Positions 26,208-34,188 of a DNA stretch of 64,000 nucleotides are shown in pieces. The notes under the pieces were generated by a model, which saw nothing but the letters and a program-made list of their open reading frames with translations, searched no databases and was not told the origin of the DNA. Origin of the DNA: Streptomyces sp. Edi4 (GTDB lineage: Bacteria; Actinomycetota; Actinomycetes; Streptomycetales; Streptomycetaceae); NCBI RefSeq assembly GCF_040253615.1, contig NZ_JBEJGY010000004.1, positions 7,502,001 to 7,566,000 on the forward strand, written 5' to 3'. Position numbers and translations under genes: made by a program. The first letter of the stretch is position 1, and every line of letters begins with the position of its first letter.

Positions 26208-26852
26208 ATGGATACGCAGCAGACCCACGCCGATGCCTCCGCCGACGTCCCGCTGAGCGCCGTCGCGCTCGTGTGCACCCTCTCCCCGTCCCCCGCCGAA
26301 TCGAGCTCCCAGCTCCTGGCCGAGCAGACCATGAAGTCGCTCGCCGAGCACGGGGTGACCGGGAAGGTCATCCGGGTCGTGGACCACGACGTGAAGCCGG
26401 GGGTGAAGACCGACATGGGTGACGGGGACGCCTGGCCCGAGATCCGCGACAGCGTCCTCGGCGCGGACATCCTGCTGATCTCCACACCGATCTGGCTCGG
26501 CCACCCCTCAAGCGTGGCGCAGAAGGTGATGGAACGGCTGAACGCGGAGATGTCCGAGACCGACGACGAGGGCCGGCCGCTCGTCTTTGGGAAGGTCGCG
26601 GCGCTCTGCGTGGTGGGCAACGAGGACGGCGCGCACAAGGTGAGCGCGGACGTCTTCCAGGGACTCAACGACATCGGTTTCTCCCTTGCGCCCCAGGCGG
26701 TCACCTACTGGGTGGGCGAGGCCATGCAGGGGAGCGACTACCGCGATCTCGACAGCACCCCCAGGGCCACGGCCGCCGCCACCGCGACGCTCGCGGCGAA
26801 CGCCAGCCACCTCGCCCGGCGCCTCAAGGCGGCCCCGTACCCCGCCACTTGA
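26208..26852 (+). CDS. Flavodoxin-fold NAD(P)H-dependent oxidoreductase
   Basis: A 214-residue protein of the NADPH-dependent FMN reductase/flavodoxin superfamily. The alpha/beta fold is marked by VALVCTLSPSPAESSSQLL, the FMN-contact loop STPIWLGHPSSVAQKVMERL (about 97-116) and ALCVVGNEDGAHKV. Such proteins reduce quinones or flavins; no specific substrate can be assigned. The N-terminal 14 residues are polar. ATG 26208 follows GGCAGGAG. It is 97 bp after the phosphatase gene on the same strand. Confidence 0.85.
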   Translation: MDTQQTHADASADVPLSAVALVCTLSPSPAESSSQLLAEQTMKSLAEHGVTGKVIRVVDHDVKPGVKTDMGDGDAWPEIRDSVLGADILLISTPIWLGHPSSVAQKVMERLNAEMSETDDEGRPLVFGKVAALCVVGNEDGAHKVSADVFQGLNDIGFSLAPQAVTYWVGEAMQGSDYRDLDSTPRATAAATATLAANASHLARRLKAAPYPAT

Positions 26853-27036
26853 CCGCGCCTGCGCCGCCGGCCACACCCATGGGCCCGCCATGTTTGTCAC
26901 GGAGAGTGATGTGAACAGGCGGGCCCGGTGGCGCGGACCTAGGATGATTCGCGTTGAGCCAAGTCCGACGGACACGCTCCGTGCCGTCCGGACGACGAAG
27001 CGACCCTCATCCGGTCCACGGACACGTGGAGGTTCC

Positions 27037-27600
27037 ATGCGTCTCACCCACACCTGTGCCACAGCGGCCGCCGTCGCGGCCCTCGCCCTCACCGGCGCGG
27101 CGCCCGCCTTCGCCGCCGCCAGCCCCACTCCCAGCGCCGCCGCCGGCTCCGACGCGGCGTTCCTCAAGGCCATCCACCAGGCCAACCTGGCGGAGATCGC
27201 CGCGGGCAAGGACGCCCACGCCCACGCCTACGGCAGTTGTGTGAAACAGGTCGGCGACGTCCTGGTGCGTGATCACACCTCTCTGGACGCCAAGGGCGCG
27301 ACCCTCGCCAAGAGCAAGAACATCACGCTGCCCAAGGATCCCAGCGCCGATCAGCAGAAGAGCCTGTCCGCGCTGAAGCCGAAGAACGGCACGAAAGCGT
27401 ACGACACGGCCTGGCTCCAGGTCCAGAGCACCGGTCATCAGCAGGCACTCAAGCTGATCGACGAGGAGCTGAAGTCGGGCAAGGACGCGCAGATCAAGGC
27501 GGCCGCCAAGGACGCGCGGCCGATCGTGGCCGGCCACCTGAAGATGGTCGAGGGCGGCGTCTGCCACTACACGACCCCAAGCGCCTCGCCCTCGCGGTGA
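27037..27600 (+). CDS. Secreted DUF4142 protein
   Basis: A 187-residue exported protein. Signal peptide: MRLTHTCATA, an Ala/Leu core and probable cleavage after AFAAA (about residue 28). The mature part is a DUF4142 four-helix bundle of the ferritin-like class: DAAFLKAIHQANLAEIAAGK, VRDHTSLDAKGATLAK, TAWLQVQSTGHQQALKLIDEEL and PIVAGHLKMVEGG. Two Cys (in GSCVKQ and GGVCHY) could form a disulfide. Function unknown; the family is common in secreted or periplasmic stress contexts. ATG 27037 follows TGGAGG. Confidence 0.88.
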   Translation: MRLTHTCATAAAVAALALTGAAPAFAAASPTPSAAAGSDAAFLKAIHQANLAEIAAGKDAHAHAYGSCVKQVGDVLVRDHTSLDAKGATLAKSKNITLPKDPSADQQKSLSALKPKNGTKAYDTAWLQVQSTGHQQALKLIDEELKSGKDAQIKAAAKDARPIVAGHLKMVEGGVCHYTTPSASPSR

Positions 27601-27674
27601 CTTAGCCACCGGGCCCGCGAGGACGAGCGCGAACGCGCCGGGCACCCCGTCGCCAAGCGCGGGGGTGCCCAAAA

Positions 27675-27716
27675 CGGCCGTCAACTCCCCTGGAATCCCA
27701 GGGGAGTTGACGGCCG
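27675..27716. terminator. Strong bidirectional terminator
   Basis: Perfect 19-bp stem (27675-27693 with 27698-27716) and a 4-nt loop between the convergent DUF4142 and MFS genes, preceded by AAAA on the plus strand. Confidence 0.9.
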
Positions 27717-27736
27717 ACGTGCGTCGGTTCGCGCCG

Positions 27737-29473
27737 CTACTGGACGGGTACGGGCAGCGCGAGATCCACGGTCACCGCGCCCTCGCCCCCGTGGTGCGTG
27801 GCCGCGGAGGCCAGCGGCGCGTGGCCCGCGGCGGTCGCGGCCAGGACGTAGGCCCCGCCCTGGGGGACCTGGACCGCGTACCGGCCGCTCTCGTCGGTGT
27901 GGGCGGAGCCCGCCTGGCGGCCGTGGCGGTCGATCAACGTGACCTTGGCGTGGGCCACCGGCGCGCCGGACGCGCCCACGATCCGGCCGTGGAAGGCGGC
28001 CAGTGCTTCGGTGACGCGCTGGAGGACCGCGTCCTCCTCGCTGCTGGCGCGCAGTTGCGGCTTGGCGGCCGGACGGCCCCTGGGCAGGAAGAGGGCGAGC
28101 GCGAGACCACCGGCGACCGCGCCCGTGGCGATCAGGAACGAGACGCGGAAGCCGTGCATGGTGGGAAGGGCGACGGGGCCGAAGTTCTTCGAGGTGTTGG
28201 CGAGCACCATGCCGATGACGGCGCTGGAGACGGACGTGCCGATCGACCGCATCAGGGTGTTGAGACCGTTGGCCGCGCCCGTCTCGGACGGGTCGACGGC
28301 GCCGATGATCAGCGCCGGGAGCGAGGAGTAGGCGAGGCCGATGCCCGCGCCGACGATCACTGAGATGACGATGGTCTGCCAGGCCGCGTCCATCAGGCCG
28401 AGCCCCGCCCCATATCCGATCGCGATGATCAGCATGCCGAGGATGAGGGTGGTCTTCGGACCGTACTTGGCCGAGAGCCGGGCATAGACGGGGGCGGTGA
28501 GCATCATGGTCAGGCCGAGCGGCGCCACGCACAGACCCGCGACGACCATCGACTGGCCGAGGCCGTACCCGGTGGCGGCGGGCAGCTGCAACAGCTGGGG
28601 CAGGACGAGCGAGATGGCGTAGAAGGCCACGCCGACCATGGTGGAGGCGAGGTTGGTGAGCAGCACCTCGCGCCGGGCGCTGGTCCGCAGGTTCACCAGC
28701 GGCGCCTTGACGCGCAGCTCCATCAGACCCCACAGGACCAGGACGACGAGCGAGGCGCCGAGCAGGCCGAGCGTGGTTGCCGATCCCCAGCCCCAGTCGC
28801 TGCCCTTGGTGATGGGGAGCAGCAGCAGAACCAGACCCGCGGAGAGGCCGAGCGCCCCCAGCACGTCGAAGGTGCCCTCCGCCTTGACCTTGCTCTCGGG
28901 TACGAACACGAGGGTGAGCGCCATGGCCACCACGCCAAGGCCCGCCGAGCCGAAGAACAGCGCGTGCCAGTCGGTGTGCTGGGCGACCAGGGCGGCGAGC
29001 GGCAGCGCGAGCCCGCCGCCCACGCCTATGGACGAGCTCATCAGGGCCATCGCCGAGCCGAGCTTCTCCCGGGGCAGCTCGTCCCGCATCAGGCCGATGC
29101 CGAGCGGGATCGCGCCCATGGCGAAGCCCTGGAGGGCGCGTCCGGCGATCATCACGAGGAGCTGGCTGGTGAATCCGGCGATCAGCGAGCCGAGCACCAT
29201 GATGGCGAGGCTGGCGAGGAGCATGCGGCGCTTGCCGTACAGGTCGCCGAGCCGGCCCATGATCGGGGTCGCCACGGCGCCGGCGAGCAGGGTCGACGTC
29301 ATGACCCAGGTGGCGTTGGACGGGGAGGTGCTGAGCAGCGTCGGCAGGTCCTTGATGACCGGCACGAGCAGGGTCTGCATCACGGCGACCGTGATGCCGG
29401 CGAAGGCGAGTACGGGGACGACACCGCGGGTGCCGCGCGACGCGGCCTGCTGGTGAGGTGTCGGCTGGGACAT
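27737..29473 (-). CDS. MFS (DHA2-type) exporter with C-terminal regulatory-like beta-sandwich
   Basis: A 578-residue drug:H+ antiporter-type permease. About 14 hydrophobic helices occupy residues 20-465, with the DHA motif A GRLGDLYGKRRM (about 73-84), motif C-like GVGGGLALPLA and the mid-protein loop TSARREVLL. After TM14 the chain continues with a short helix and a soluble carboxypeptidase-regulatory-like/Greek-key domain (about 495-575: GRIVGASGAPVAHAKVTLIDRHG, AHTDESGRYAVQVPQGGAYVL). DHA2 proteins normally end after TM14, so this is a real domain addition. ATG 29473 follows CCTCCGGAGG. Substrate unknown. A strong terminator lies 20 bp downstream. Confidence 0.88.
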   Translation of the reverse strand: MSQPTPHQQAASRGTRGVVPVLAFAGITVAVMQTLLVPVIKDLPTLLSTSPSNATWVMTSTLLAGAVATPIMGRLGDLYGKRRMLLASLAIMVLGSLIAGFTSQLLVMIAGRALQGFAMGAIPLGIGLMRDELPREKLGSAMALMSSSIGVGGGLALPLAALVAQHTDWHALFFGSAGLGVVAMALTLVFVPESKVKAEGTFDVLGALGLSAGLVLLLLPITKGSDWGWGSATTLGLLGASLVVLVLWGLMELRVKAPLVNLRTSARREVLLTNLASTMVGVAFYAISLVLPQLLQLPAATGYGLGQSMVVAGLCVAPLGLTMMLTAPVYARLSAKYGPKTTLILGMLIIAIGYGAGLGLMDAAWQTIVISVIVGAGIGLAYSSLPALIIGAVDPSETGAANGLNTLMRSIGTSVSSAVIGMVLANTSKNFGPVALPTMHGFRVSFLIATGAVAGGLALALFLPRGRPAAKPQLRASSEEDAVLQRVTEALAAFHGRIVGASGAPVAHAKVTLIDRHGRQAGSAHTDESGRYAVQVPQGGAYVLAATAAGHAPLASAATHHGGEGAVTVDLALPVPVQ

Positions 29474-29724
29474 TGCGGGGCCTCCGGAGGCGGGAGTTGG
29501 TCGTCGGCGGCACCCGCGTGGGGCACGTGCGGCTAAACCTGTTTCCCCAGGCGACTATTCCAGGGGTGTCCGTTAAGTGCCGTACGTGCGTGAAGCTTGA
29601 CCTGGATGGGAAACGCTTGACCTTTTCATTGCCCTCGCCCTCGCCCTCGCCTCAGCCGTCGCCCTTGCTCCTGTTTCTGTCCTGAGGGGCTGGCCGTTCC
29701 TGTTCTGAGCGGCCGGCGCCTCGC
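29474..29724. promoter_or_regulatory. Intergenic region with paired GCTTGAC repeats
   Basis: 251 bp upstream of the MFS gene and downstream of the GtrA fusion gene. GCTTGAC occurs at 29595-29601 and again at 29615-29621, exactly 20 bp apart (two turns), in an AT-richer patch that could bind a regulator of the exporter. A CCCTCG hexamer tract follows (about 29630-29650). No gene is supported. Confidence 0.3.
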
Positions 29725-31713
29725 TCAGCTCGCGACGGTGACGTCCTCGTGCGGCCCCGTGTCGGTCGCCCCGGTGGGCGCGGCCGGCCTCTCCTTCCTG
29801 GCAGACGGACCCGCCTCCGGCGCGAGGCGGCCGGACCCGGCCCGGCGCCGCGCCAGAAAGCCGACGAGGACCGTCACGAGCCCGATGGTCCCGGCCAGCG
29901 CGGGCCAGTACACATAGCGGAAGTTGGACTGCGGCGCCGTCGGCAGGTAGGCGAGGATGTAAAGGGCCGAACTGGCCCCGAGCAGGCGCAGTTCCCTGGC
30001 GTAGGGACCCGTCCACCGGCGCCGCGCCGTGAACACAAGGGAGACCGCCAGCCAGAACCAGCCCTGGAAGAGCATCGGCACGTCGTGCGCGAAACCGGTC
30101 ACATAGCTCTGCACGGTGAACTTCAGCGACTCGTTGACCGGCGCGCCCCGCAAGGCGTCGAGCTTGGTCACCGAACCGTCGTAGAACGCCAGATTGCCCT
30201 GGAAGAGCAGCTTGGCGAAGACCCGGCTGCGGTAGGCGACGTAGCCCCTCCAGTGCCGGGGCATCTCCCGCGTCCACATCCGCACCAGCACGTCGGCGTC
30301 GCGGCTCAGTTCCGTGACGCCGAGCGAGCGATTCCTCGGATAGCAGTTGAAGTACACGTCGGCCGGGATCTTCCGCCGCTCGCAGGCGACGGTCGCGGTG
30401 ACGAGCCGGTCGCGGAAGTCACTGCTCGCGCCCGCCCGCCCGGCCGCCGCGCGGATCTGCGCCGGGCTGAGAACGTGCGTGAGATCGTCCAGCGGGATCT
30501 GCGCGTACTGCCGTGTCGCCACCGGTTCGGTGGCCTGCGACACGCCGGCGCCGGCGACGGCGGTGGTCAGGACGAGCAGGCCCGTCGCGGCGAGCCAGCG
30601 GCGCCGGCCGGGGGAGGGCCACACCGCGAGGACCAGCAGGACGAAGACGGGGACCACGGCGGGCAGACCGTTCTTGCGGACCAGGACGGCATAGGCGAGC
30701 AACAGCACGCCGAGCACCAGCAGCGCCCAGCGGGACCCGGCCCGGCCCGGCGGCAGCTCCCGCGCGCTCAGCGCCACCGCGAGGGCCGCGAGCAGCGCGT
30801 ACGCCATGTGTACGTCCTTCCACACCACCCCCGTGAAGGTCAGGACGTGCGGCGTGAGCCCCACGGCGAGCATCACAAGGGACAGCCCGCGACTGCCGGT
30901 CTTCTTCCACGCCAGCCGGGCCAGAACCCACAACGAGGCCCACAGCACGGCACTTTGCAGCGCCGCCATGGCGGAGATGGCGCCGGTGGTGTGGATGAGG
31001 ATCCGCCACAGCAGAGCCAGGACCGGGGGGTGCCAGTCCGTCATCGGCCGCTGTCCCAGGGCCTGGCGCAGCTGATCGGTGCTGTCCTCGCTCAAGTACC
31101 CGGGGTGGAACACGGTGTTCACCGCCAGGGAGCAGAGCGCGGCGACGGCTCCCAGGCACCACGGCCAGAGCGCACCGCTCCGCCAGGCGCGGCCCAGGGC
31201 CGTGGTCCACGTGCTGAGGGATGAGGACACGGGGGCAAAGTCCTTTCCGGCGGGGACGAAGACGAGATTGCGGTAGGTGGCGAACCGCAGCAGCGTCGCA
31301 CCCGCCCAGCCCATGAGCCGGGCCGCGTTGTCGCTCAACGGCGTGTCCATGCCCAGGAGTTGATGGGACACGAACACGGGGACGGCGGTCACCGCCATGC
31401 CCGCCAGATTCACGGCGACGAACCAGCCGATCTCGCGCCGGTCCACGGCGCTGCGCCGGTCCCGGTAGGTCCAATAACGGTTTCCGAACCAACTCACCAC
31501 CATCGCAAGGAAGGTGGCCACCGCGGAAGCGAGAACCGGCGCCGAACTCAGGATTCCGTTGCTCCTGGAAGGCGCACCGAGAATGAGCAGATTGAAAGTC
31601 GCGGTCTCCACGAAGAACGCGACAGCACCGACGACGCCAAAGGCGGCGACCTCCCGCCAGATCTTCCGCACCCACGCGGACAGGGCTCGGCTCAGGGCCG
31701 GTGATTGCACCAT
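29725..31713 (-). CDS. GtrA domain fused to a multi-helix glycosyltransferase-like membrane protein
   Basis: A 662-residue integral membrane protein. Residues 1 to about 150 form a GtrA-like four-helix domain (REVAAFGVVGAVAFFVET, SWFGNRYWTYRDRRS, ATLLRFATYRNLVF), the type that helps flip polyprenyl-linked sugars. After a linker come about nine helices of a GT-C-like, DUF6020-type protein: NTVFHPGYLSEDSTDQL, MTDWHPPVLALLWRI, WKDVHMAYALLAAL and LVRKNGLPA, with a large Cys-containing extracytoplasmic loop (TATVACERRKIP to YFNCYPRN). The start is uncertain: ATG 31713 is used, but an in-frame GTG at 31770 is possible and neither has a good ribosome site. Divergent from a GT2 transferase, suggesting a shared cell-surface glycan pathway. 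Confidence 0.78.
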   Translation of the reverse strand: MVQSPALSRALSAWVRKIWREVAAFGVVGAVAFFVETATFNLLILGAPSRSNGILSSAPVLASAVATFLAMVVSWFGNRYWTYRDRRSAVDRREIGWFVAVNLAGMAVTAVPVFVSHQLLGMDTPLSDNAARLMGWAGATLLRFATYRNLVFVPAGKDFAPVSSSLSTWTTALGRAWRSGALWPWCLGAVAALCSLAVNTVFHPGYLSEDSTDQLRQALGQRPMTDWHPPVLALLWRILIHTTGAISAMAALQSAVLWASLWVLARLAWKKTGSRGLSLVMLAVGLTPHVLTFTGVVWKDVHMAYALLAALAVALSARELPPGRAGSRWALLVLGVLLLAYAVLVRKNGLPAVVPVFVLLVLAVWPSPGRRRWLAATGLLVLTTAVAGAGVSQATEPVATRQYAQIPLDDLTHVLSPAQIRAAAGRAGASSDFRDRLVTATVACERRKIPADVYFNCYPRNRSLGVTELSRDADVLVRMWTREMPRHWRGYVAYRSRVFAKLLFQGNLAFYDGSVTKLDALRGAPVNESLKFTVQSYVTGFAHDVPMLFQGWFWLAVSLVFTARRRWTGPYARELRLLGASSALYILAYLPTAPQSNFRYVYWPALAGTIGLVTVLVGFLARRRAGSGRLAPEAGPSARKERPAAPTGATDTGPHEDVTVAS

Positions 31714-31817
31714 GACCAGAACGTAAAGGTAAGGAAGCTCAATGAACAAGCTGGGGTACCATCTGGTCACTCAGCGCCCAGAGCCACTGGAATTTGTCAC
31801 ATAATGAGGGTCCTCTG

Positions 31818-32789
31818 ATGAATCCGGCGATTGTGTGTGTCATTCCCTGTTACAACGAGGAAGCGGCGATCGGAAAGGTCGTCAACGACCTTCGCGCCGC
31901 TCTTCCCGAGGCGGTCATCTACGTATATGACAATGCCTCGACGGACGACACCGTCGCCGAGGCCCTGAAGGCGGGCGCCCTCGTACGGCACGAGCCGCGC
32001 AAGGGCAAGGGCAACGTCATCCGCCGCGCCTTCGCCGACATCGAGGCCGACGCGCTGCTCATCATCGACGGGGACGACACCTACGACGCCTCGCGCGCCC
32101 GCGAGATGGTCGACCTCCTCTTCGAAGGCCCCTACGACCAGGTCGTCGGCGCCCGCCGGGAGATCGTCGAGACCGCCTACCGAGCCGGCCACGCGGTCGG
32201 CAACCGGGTGCTCACCGGCACCGTGCGCTCGCTGTTCGGCAACGACGTCAGCGACATGCTCAGTGGCTACCGCGTCTTCTCGCGCCGCTACGTCAAGTCC
32301 TTCCCCGCGCTGTCCAGGGAGTTCGAGACCGAGACCGAGATGACGGTGCACGCCCTGAGTCTGCGCCTGCCCACCGCCGAAATGGAGGTCGACTTCAAGG
32401 ACCGCCCGGCCGGAAGCGTCAGCAAACTGCGCACCTACCGCGACGGCTGGCGCATCCTGAAGCTCATCCTCGGCCTGGCCCGCCGCCAGCGCCCCTCGCA
32501 ATTCCACGCCGTCATCGCCGCAATGCTCACGCTGGTCTCGCTGGTCCTGGGTCTCCCGCTGGTCGCCGAATTCGTCCGGACCGGCACCGTGCCGCGCCTG
32601 CCGACCGCCGTTCTCGCGGCCGCGATCATGATCATCGCGGTGCTCGTCCTGATGGTCGGATACATCCTGGAATCCTTCATGCATATGCGCCAGGAACAGG
32701 CCCGTCTCGCCCATTTGAGATATCCCGCCCCGGTCCGTGGCGCCGACTTCGTGCCGGAATTCCTGCGGGACACGGCCGGCGGATCCTGA
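31818..32789 (+). CDS. GT2-family (DPM1-like) glycosyltransferase with two C-terminal helices
   Basis: A 323-residue inverting GT-A glycosyltransferase. VCVIPCYNEEAAIGKVV opens the nucleotide-binding fold (about 5-21); YVYDNASTDDT and the DXD-like LLIIDGDDTYDA (about 88-99) bind nucleotide and metal; the acceptor-side signatures are VGNRVLTGTVRSLFG and MLSGYRVFSRRYVKSFP. Two membrane helices follow (about 232-255 and 265-287), as in polyprenyl-phosphate glycosyltransferases. The ATG at 31818 has GAGGG 7 bp upstream. It is divergent from the GtrA fusion across about 104 bp; GtrA and DPM1-like transferases commonly act together, one making and one translocating the lipid-linked sugar. Confidence 0.9.
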   Translation: MNPAIVCVIPCYNEEAAIGKVVNDLRAALPEAVIYVYDNASTDDTVAEALKAGALVRHEPRKGKGNVIRRAFADIEADALLIIDGDDTYDASRAREMVDLLFEGPYDQVVGARREIVETAYRAGHAVGNRVLTGTVRSLFGNDVSDMLSGYRVFSRRYVKSFPALSREFETETEMTVHALSLRLPTAEMEVDFKDRPAGSVSKLRTYRDGWRILKLILGLARRQRPSQFHAVIAAMLTLVSLVLGLPLVAEFVRTGTVPRLPTAVLAAAIMIIAVLVLMVGYILESFMHMRQEQARLAHLRYPAPVRGADFVPEFLRDTAGGS

Positions 32790-32838
32790 ATGTCACAGCC
32801 CGTCTTTCTCGTACGGGTCGTCGCGAGCCTGCCGTGAG

Positions 32839-32890
32839 CGGGAATGGCGGGGGGAATGGCGGGCGGGAATGACGGGCGGGAATGACGGGA
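32839..32890. repeat. Short tandem repeat GGGAATG(G/A)CGG
   Basis: Four near-identical 12-13-bp units between the glycosyltransferase and GNAT genes. The surrounding 32790-33028 interval has no gene I can support. Confidence 0.7.
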
Positions 32891-33028
32891 TCGGACGGAG
32901 CGGGATTAGCCAGGATGGTCCGCGCCGAAATGGGTGAACACGAGCGGCCAAAAGGAACGAGACGGGCCGGCATTACGCCCCCGACGGCCACGGCGGGACC
33001 GGATGACGGGCCAGGTTAATCTGGCGCC

Positions 33029-33499
33029 ATGACCGAACAGCCTTTCGTGCCCCACGACTTCGACCCTCCCCAGGAGCTCGCCGCCGAGGGGTTCCGTCTG
33101 GAGCCGCTGGGGCCGCAGCACAATGAATCCGACCACGTCGCCTGGATGTCCAGCATCAAGCACATCCGGGCCACCCCCGGCTTCCAGGGCGACTGGCCGC
33201 CGCCGGCCGGTATGGACCTCGCCGCCAACCTGAGTGACCTCAAGGGCCACGCCAAGGACTTCGAGGAGCGGACCGGCTTCACCTACACCGTTCTGGACGA
33301 CACGGACCAAGTGATCGGCTGTGTCTACATCTACCCGTCCCGCACGCACCCGGGCGTGACCGATGTCCGCTCCTGGGTGTCCGCCGAGCACGCCGCTCTG
33401 GACGGCCCGCTCCACAGCGCCGTACGGTCCTGGCTGGCGGCGCGCTGGCCGTTCGCCGAGGTCCACTACCGCGACCCCGGCGAGAGCACGAAGCGGTAG
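33029..33499 (+). CDS. GNAT-fold N-acetyltransferase
   Basis: A 156-residue small acetyltransferase-like protein. The fold is visible from FRLEPLGPQHNESDHVAWM, through DFEERTGFTYTVLD and VIGCVYIYPSRTHPG to a central-helix region VRSWVSAEHAALDGPLHSAVRSWLAARWPF. The acetyl-CoA P-loop (Q/R-x-x-G-x-G/A) is not obvious, so activity is uncertain. Many actinobacterial relatives exist; substrate unknown. It is followed after 20 bp by the DUF402 gene on the same strand, probably co-transcribed. Confidence 0.78.
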   Translation: MTEQPFVPHDFDPPQELAAEGFRLEPLGPQHNESDHVAWMSSIKHIRATPGFQGDWPPPAGMDLAANLSDLKGHAKDFEERTGFTYTVLDDTDQVIGCVYIYPSRTHPGVTDVRSWVSAEHAALDGPLHSAVRSWLAARWPFAEVHYRDPGESTKR

Positions 33500-33519
33500 G
33501 GCTTTTAGGGTGGTCGCGC

Positions 33520-34140
33520 ATGGAACCACTTTTTCGCAGCGGTGACGTCATCGTCAGGCGGGAAATCCTCGACGGACGTGAGTGGATGGTCTATCCCCTG
33601 CGCGTCGTCGCGGACGACGGCGTGCTGCTGGCCGCCCATCTGGCGCGGGGCACACCGCTCACCTTCGGCGGCGGCACGTTCAAGTGGGGCCCGCACCCCT
33701 GGGTGCACTTCGCGCACACCTGGCAGTCGGACGGGGTGCTCCAGTTGCAGCGGGCCAACGACGGGTACGCGGTGTGGGCCCGTTTCAAGGACGACGAACT
33801 CCAGGACTGGTACGTCAACTTCCAGCAACCCCTGCGCCGCACGGCGCGAGGCTTCGACACGCTCGACCAGGAACTCGACCTCGTGATCACCGCCGACGGC
33901 TCGTCCTACGCGTGGAAGGACGTCGACCACTTCGAGGAGCGGGTGCGCGCCGGAGGCTTCGGGCCGGGCGAGGCGGAGGCGGTGCGTGAGGCCGCCGCCG
34001 AGGTCGTCCGGCTGATCGAGCACGGCGAGCCGTGGTGGGAGCGGTGGCGCGACTGGCGCCCGACGCCCGGCCTCCTCGAGGCGCCCGGCCCGGTCGCCCT
34101 GTCCACGCCACGCCAGGCAGCGCCGACCGCTGAGTCCTGA
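33520..34140 (+). CDS. DUF402 (FomD-like) protein
   Basis: A 206-residue soluble protein with the DUF402 beta-barrel: VIVRREILDGREWMVYPLRVV, LLAAHLARGTPLTFG, YAVWARFKDDELQDWYVNFQQPLRR and the signature LDQELDLVITADG with WKDVDHFEE. FomD of fosfomycin biosynthesis, a DUF402 protein, hydrolyses a CMP-phosphonate; other members act on nucleoside diphosphates, so a nucleotide pyrophosphatase role is possible. The W/E-rich tail WWERWRDWRP is a usual end of the family. It converges on the MMPL gene with only 48 bp between stops. Confidence 0.85.
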   Translation: MEPLFRSGDVIVRREILDGREWMVYPLRVVADDGVLLAAHLARGTPLTFGGGTFKWGPHPWVHFAHTWQSDGVLQLQRANDGYAVWARFKDDELQDWYVNFQQPLRRTARGFDTLDQELDLVITADGSSYAWKDVDHFEERVRAGGFGPGEAEAVREAAAEVVRLIEHGEPWWERWRDWRPTPGLLEAPGPVALSTPRQAAPTAES

Positions 34141-34188
34141 TTACTCAACTGCGCCGTGCAGCAGGGCAGTTCAGCACCTGAGGGTACG

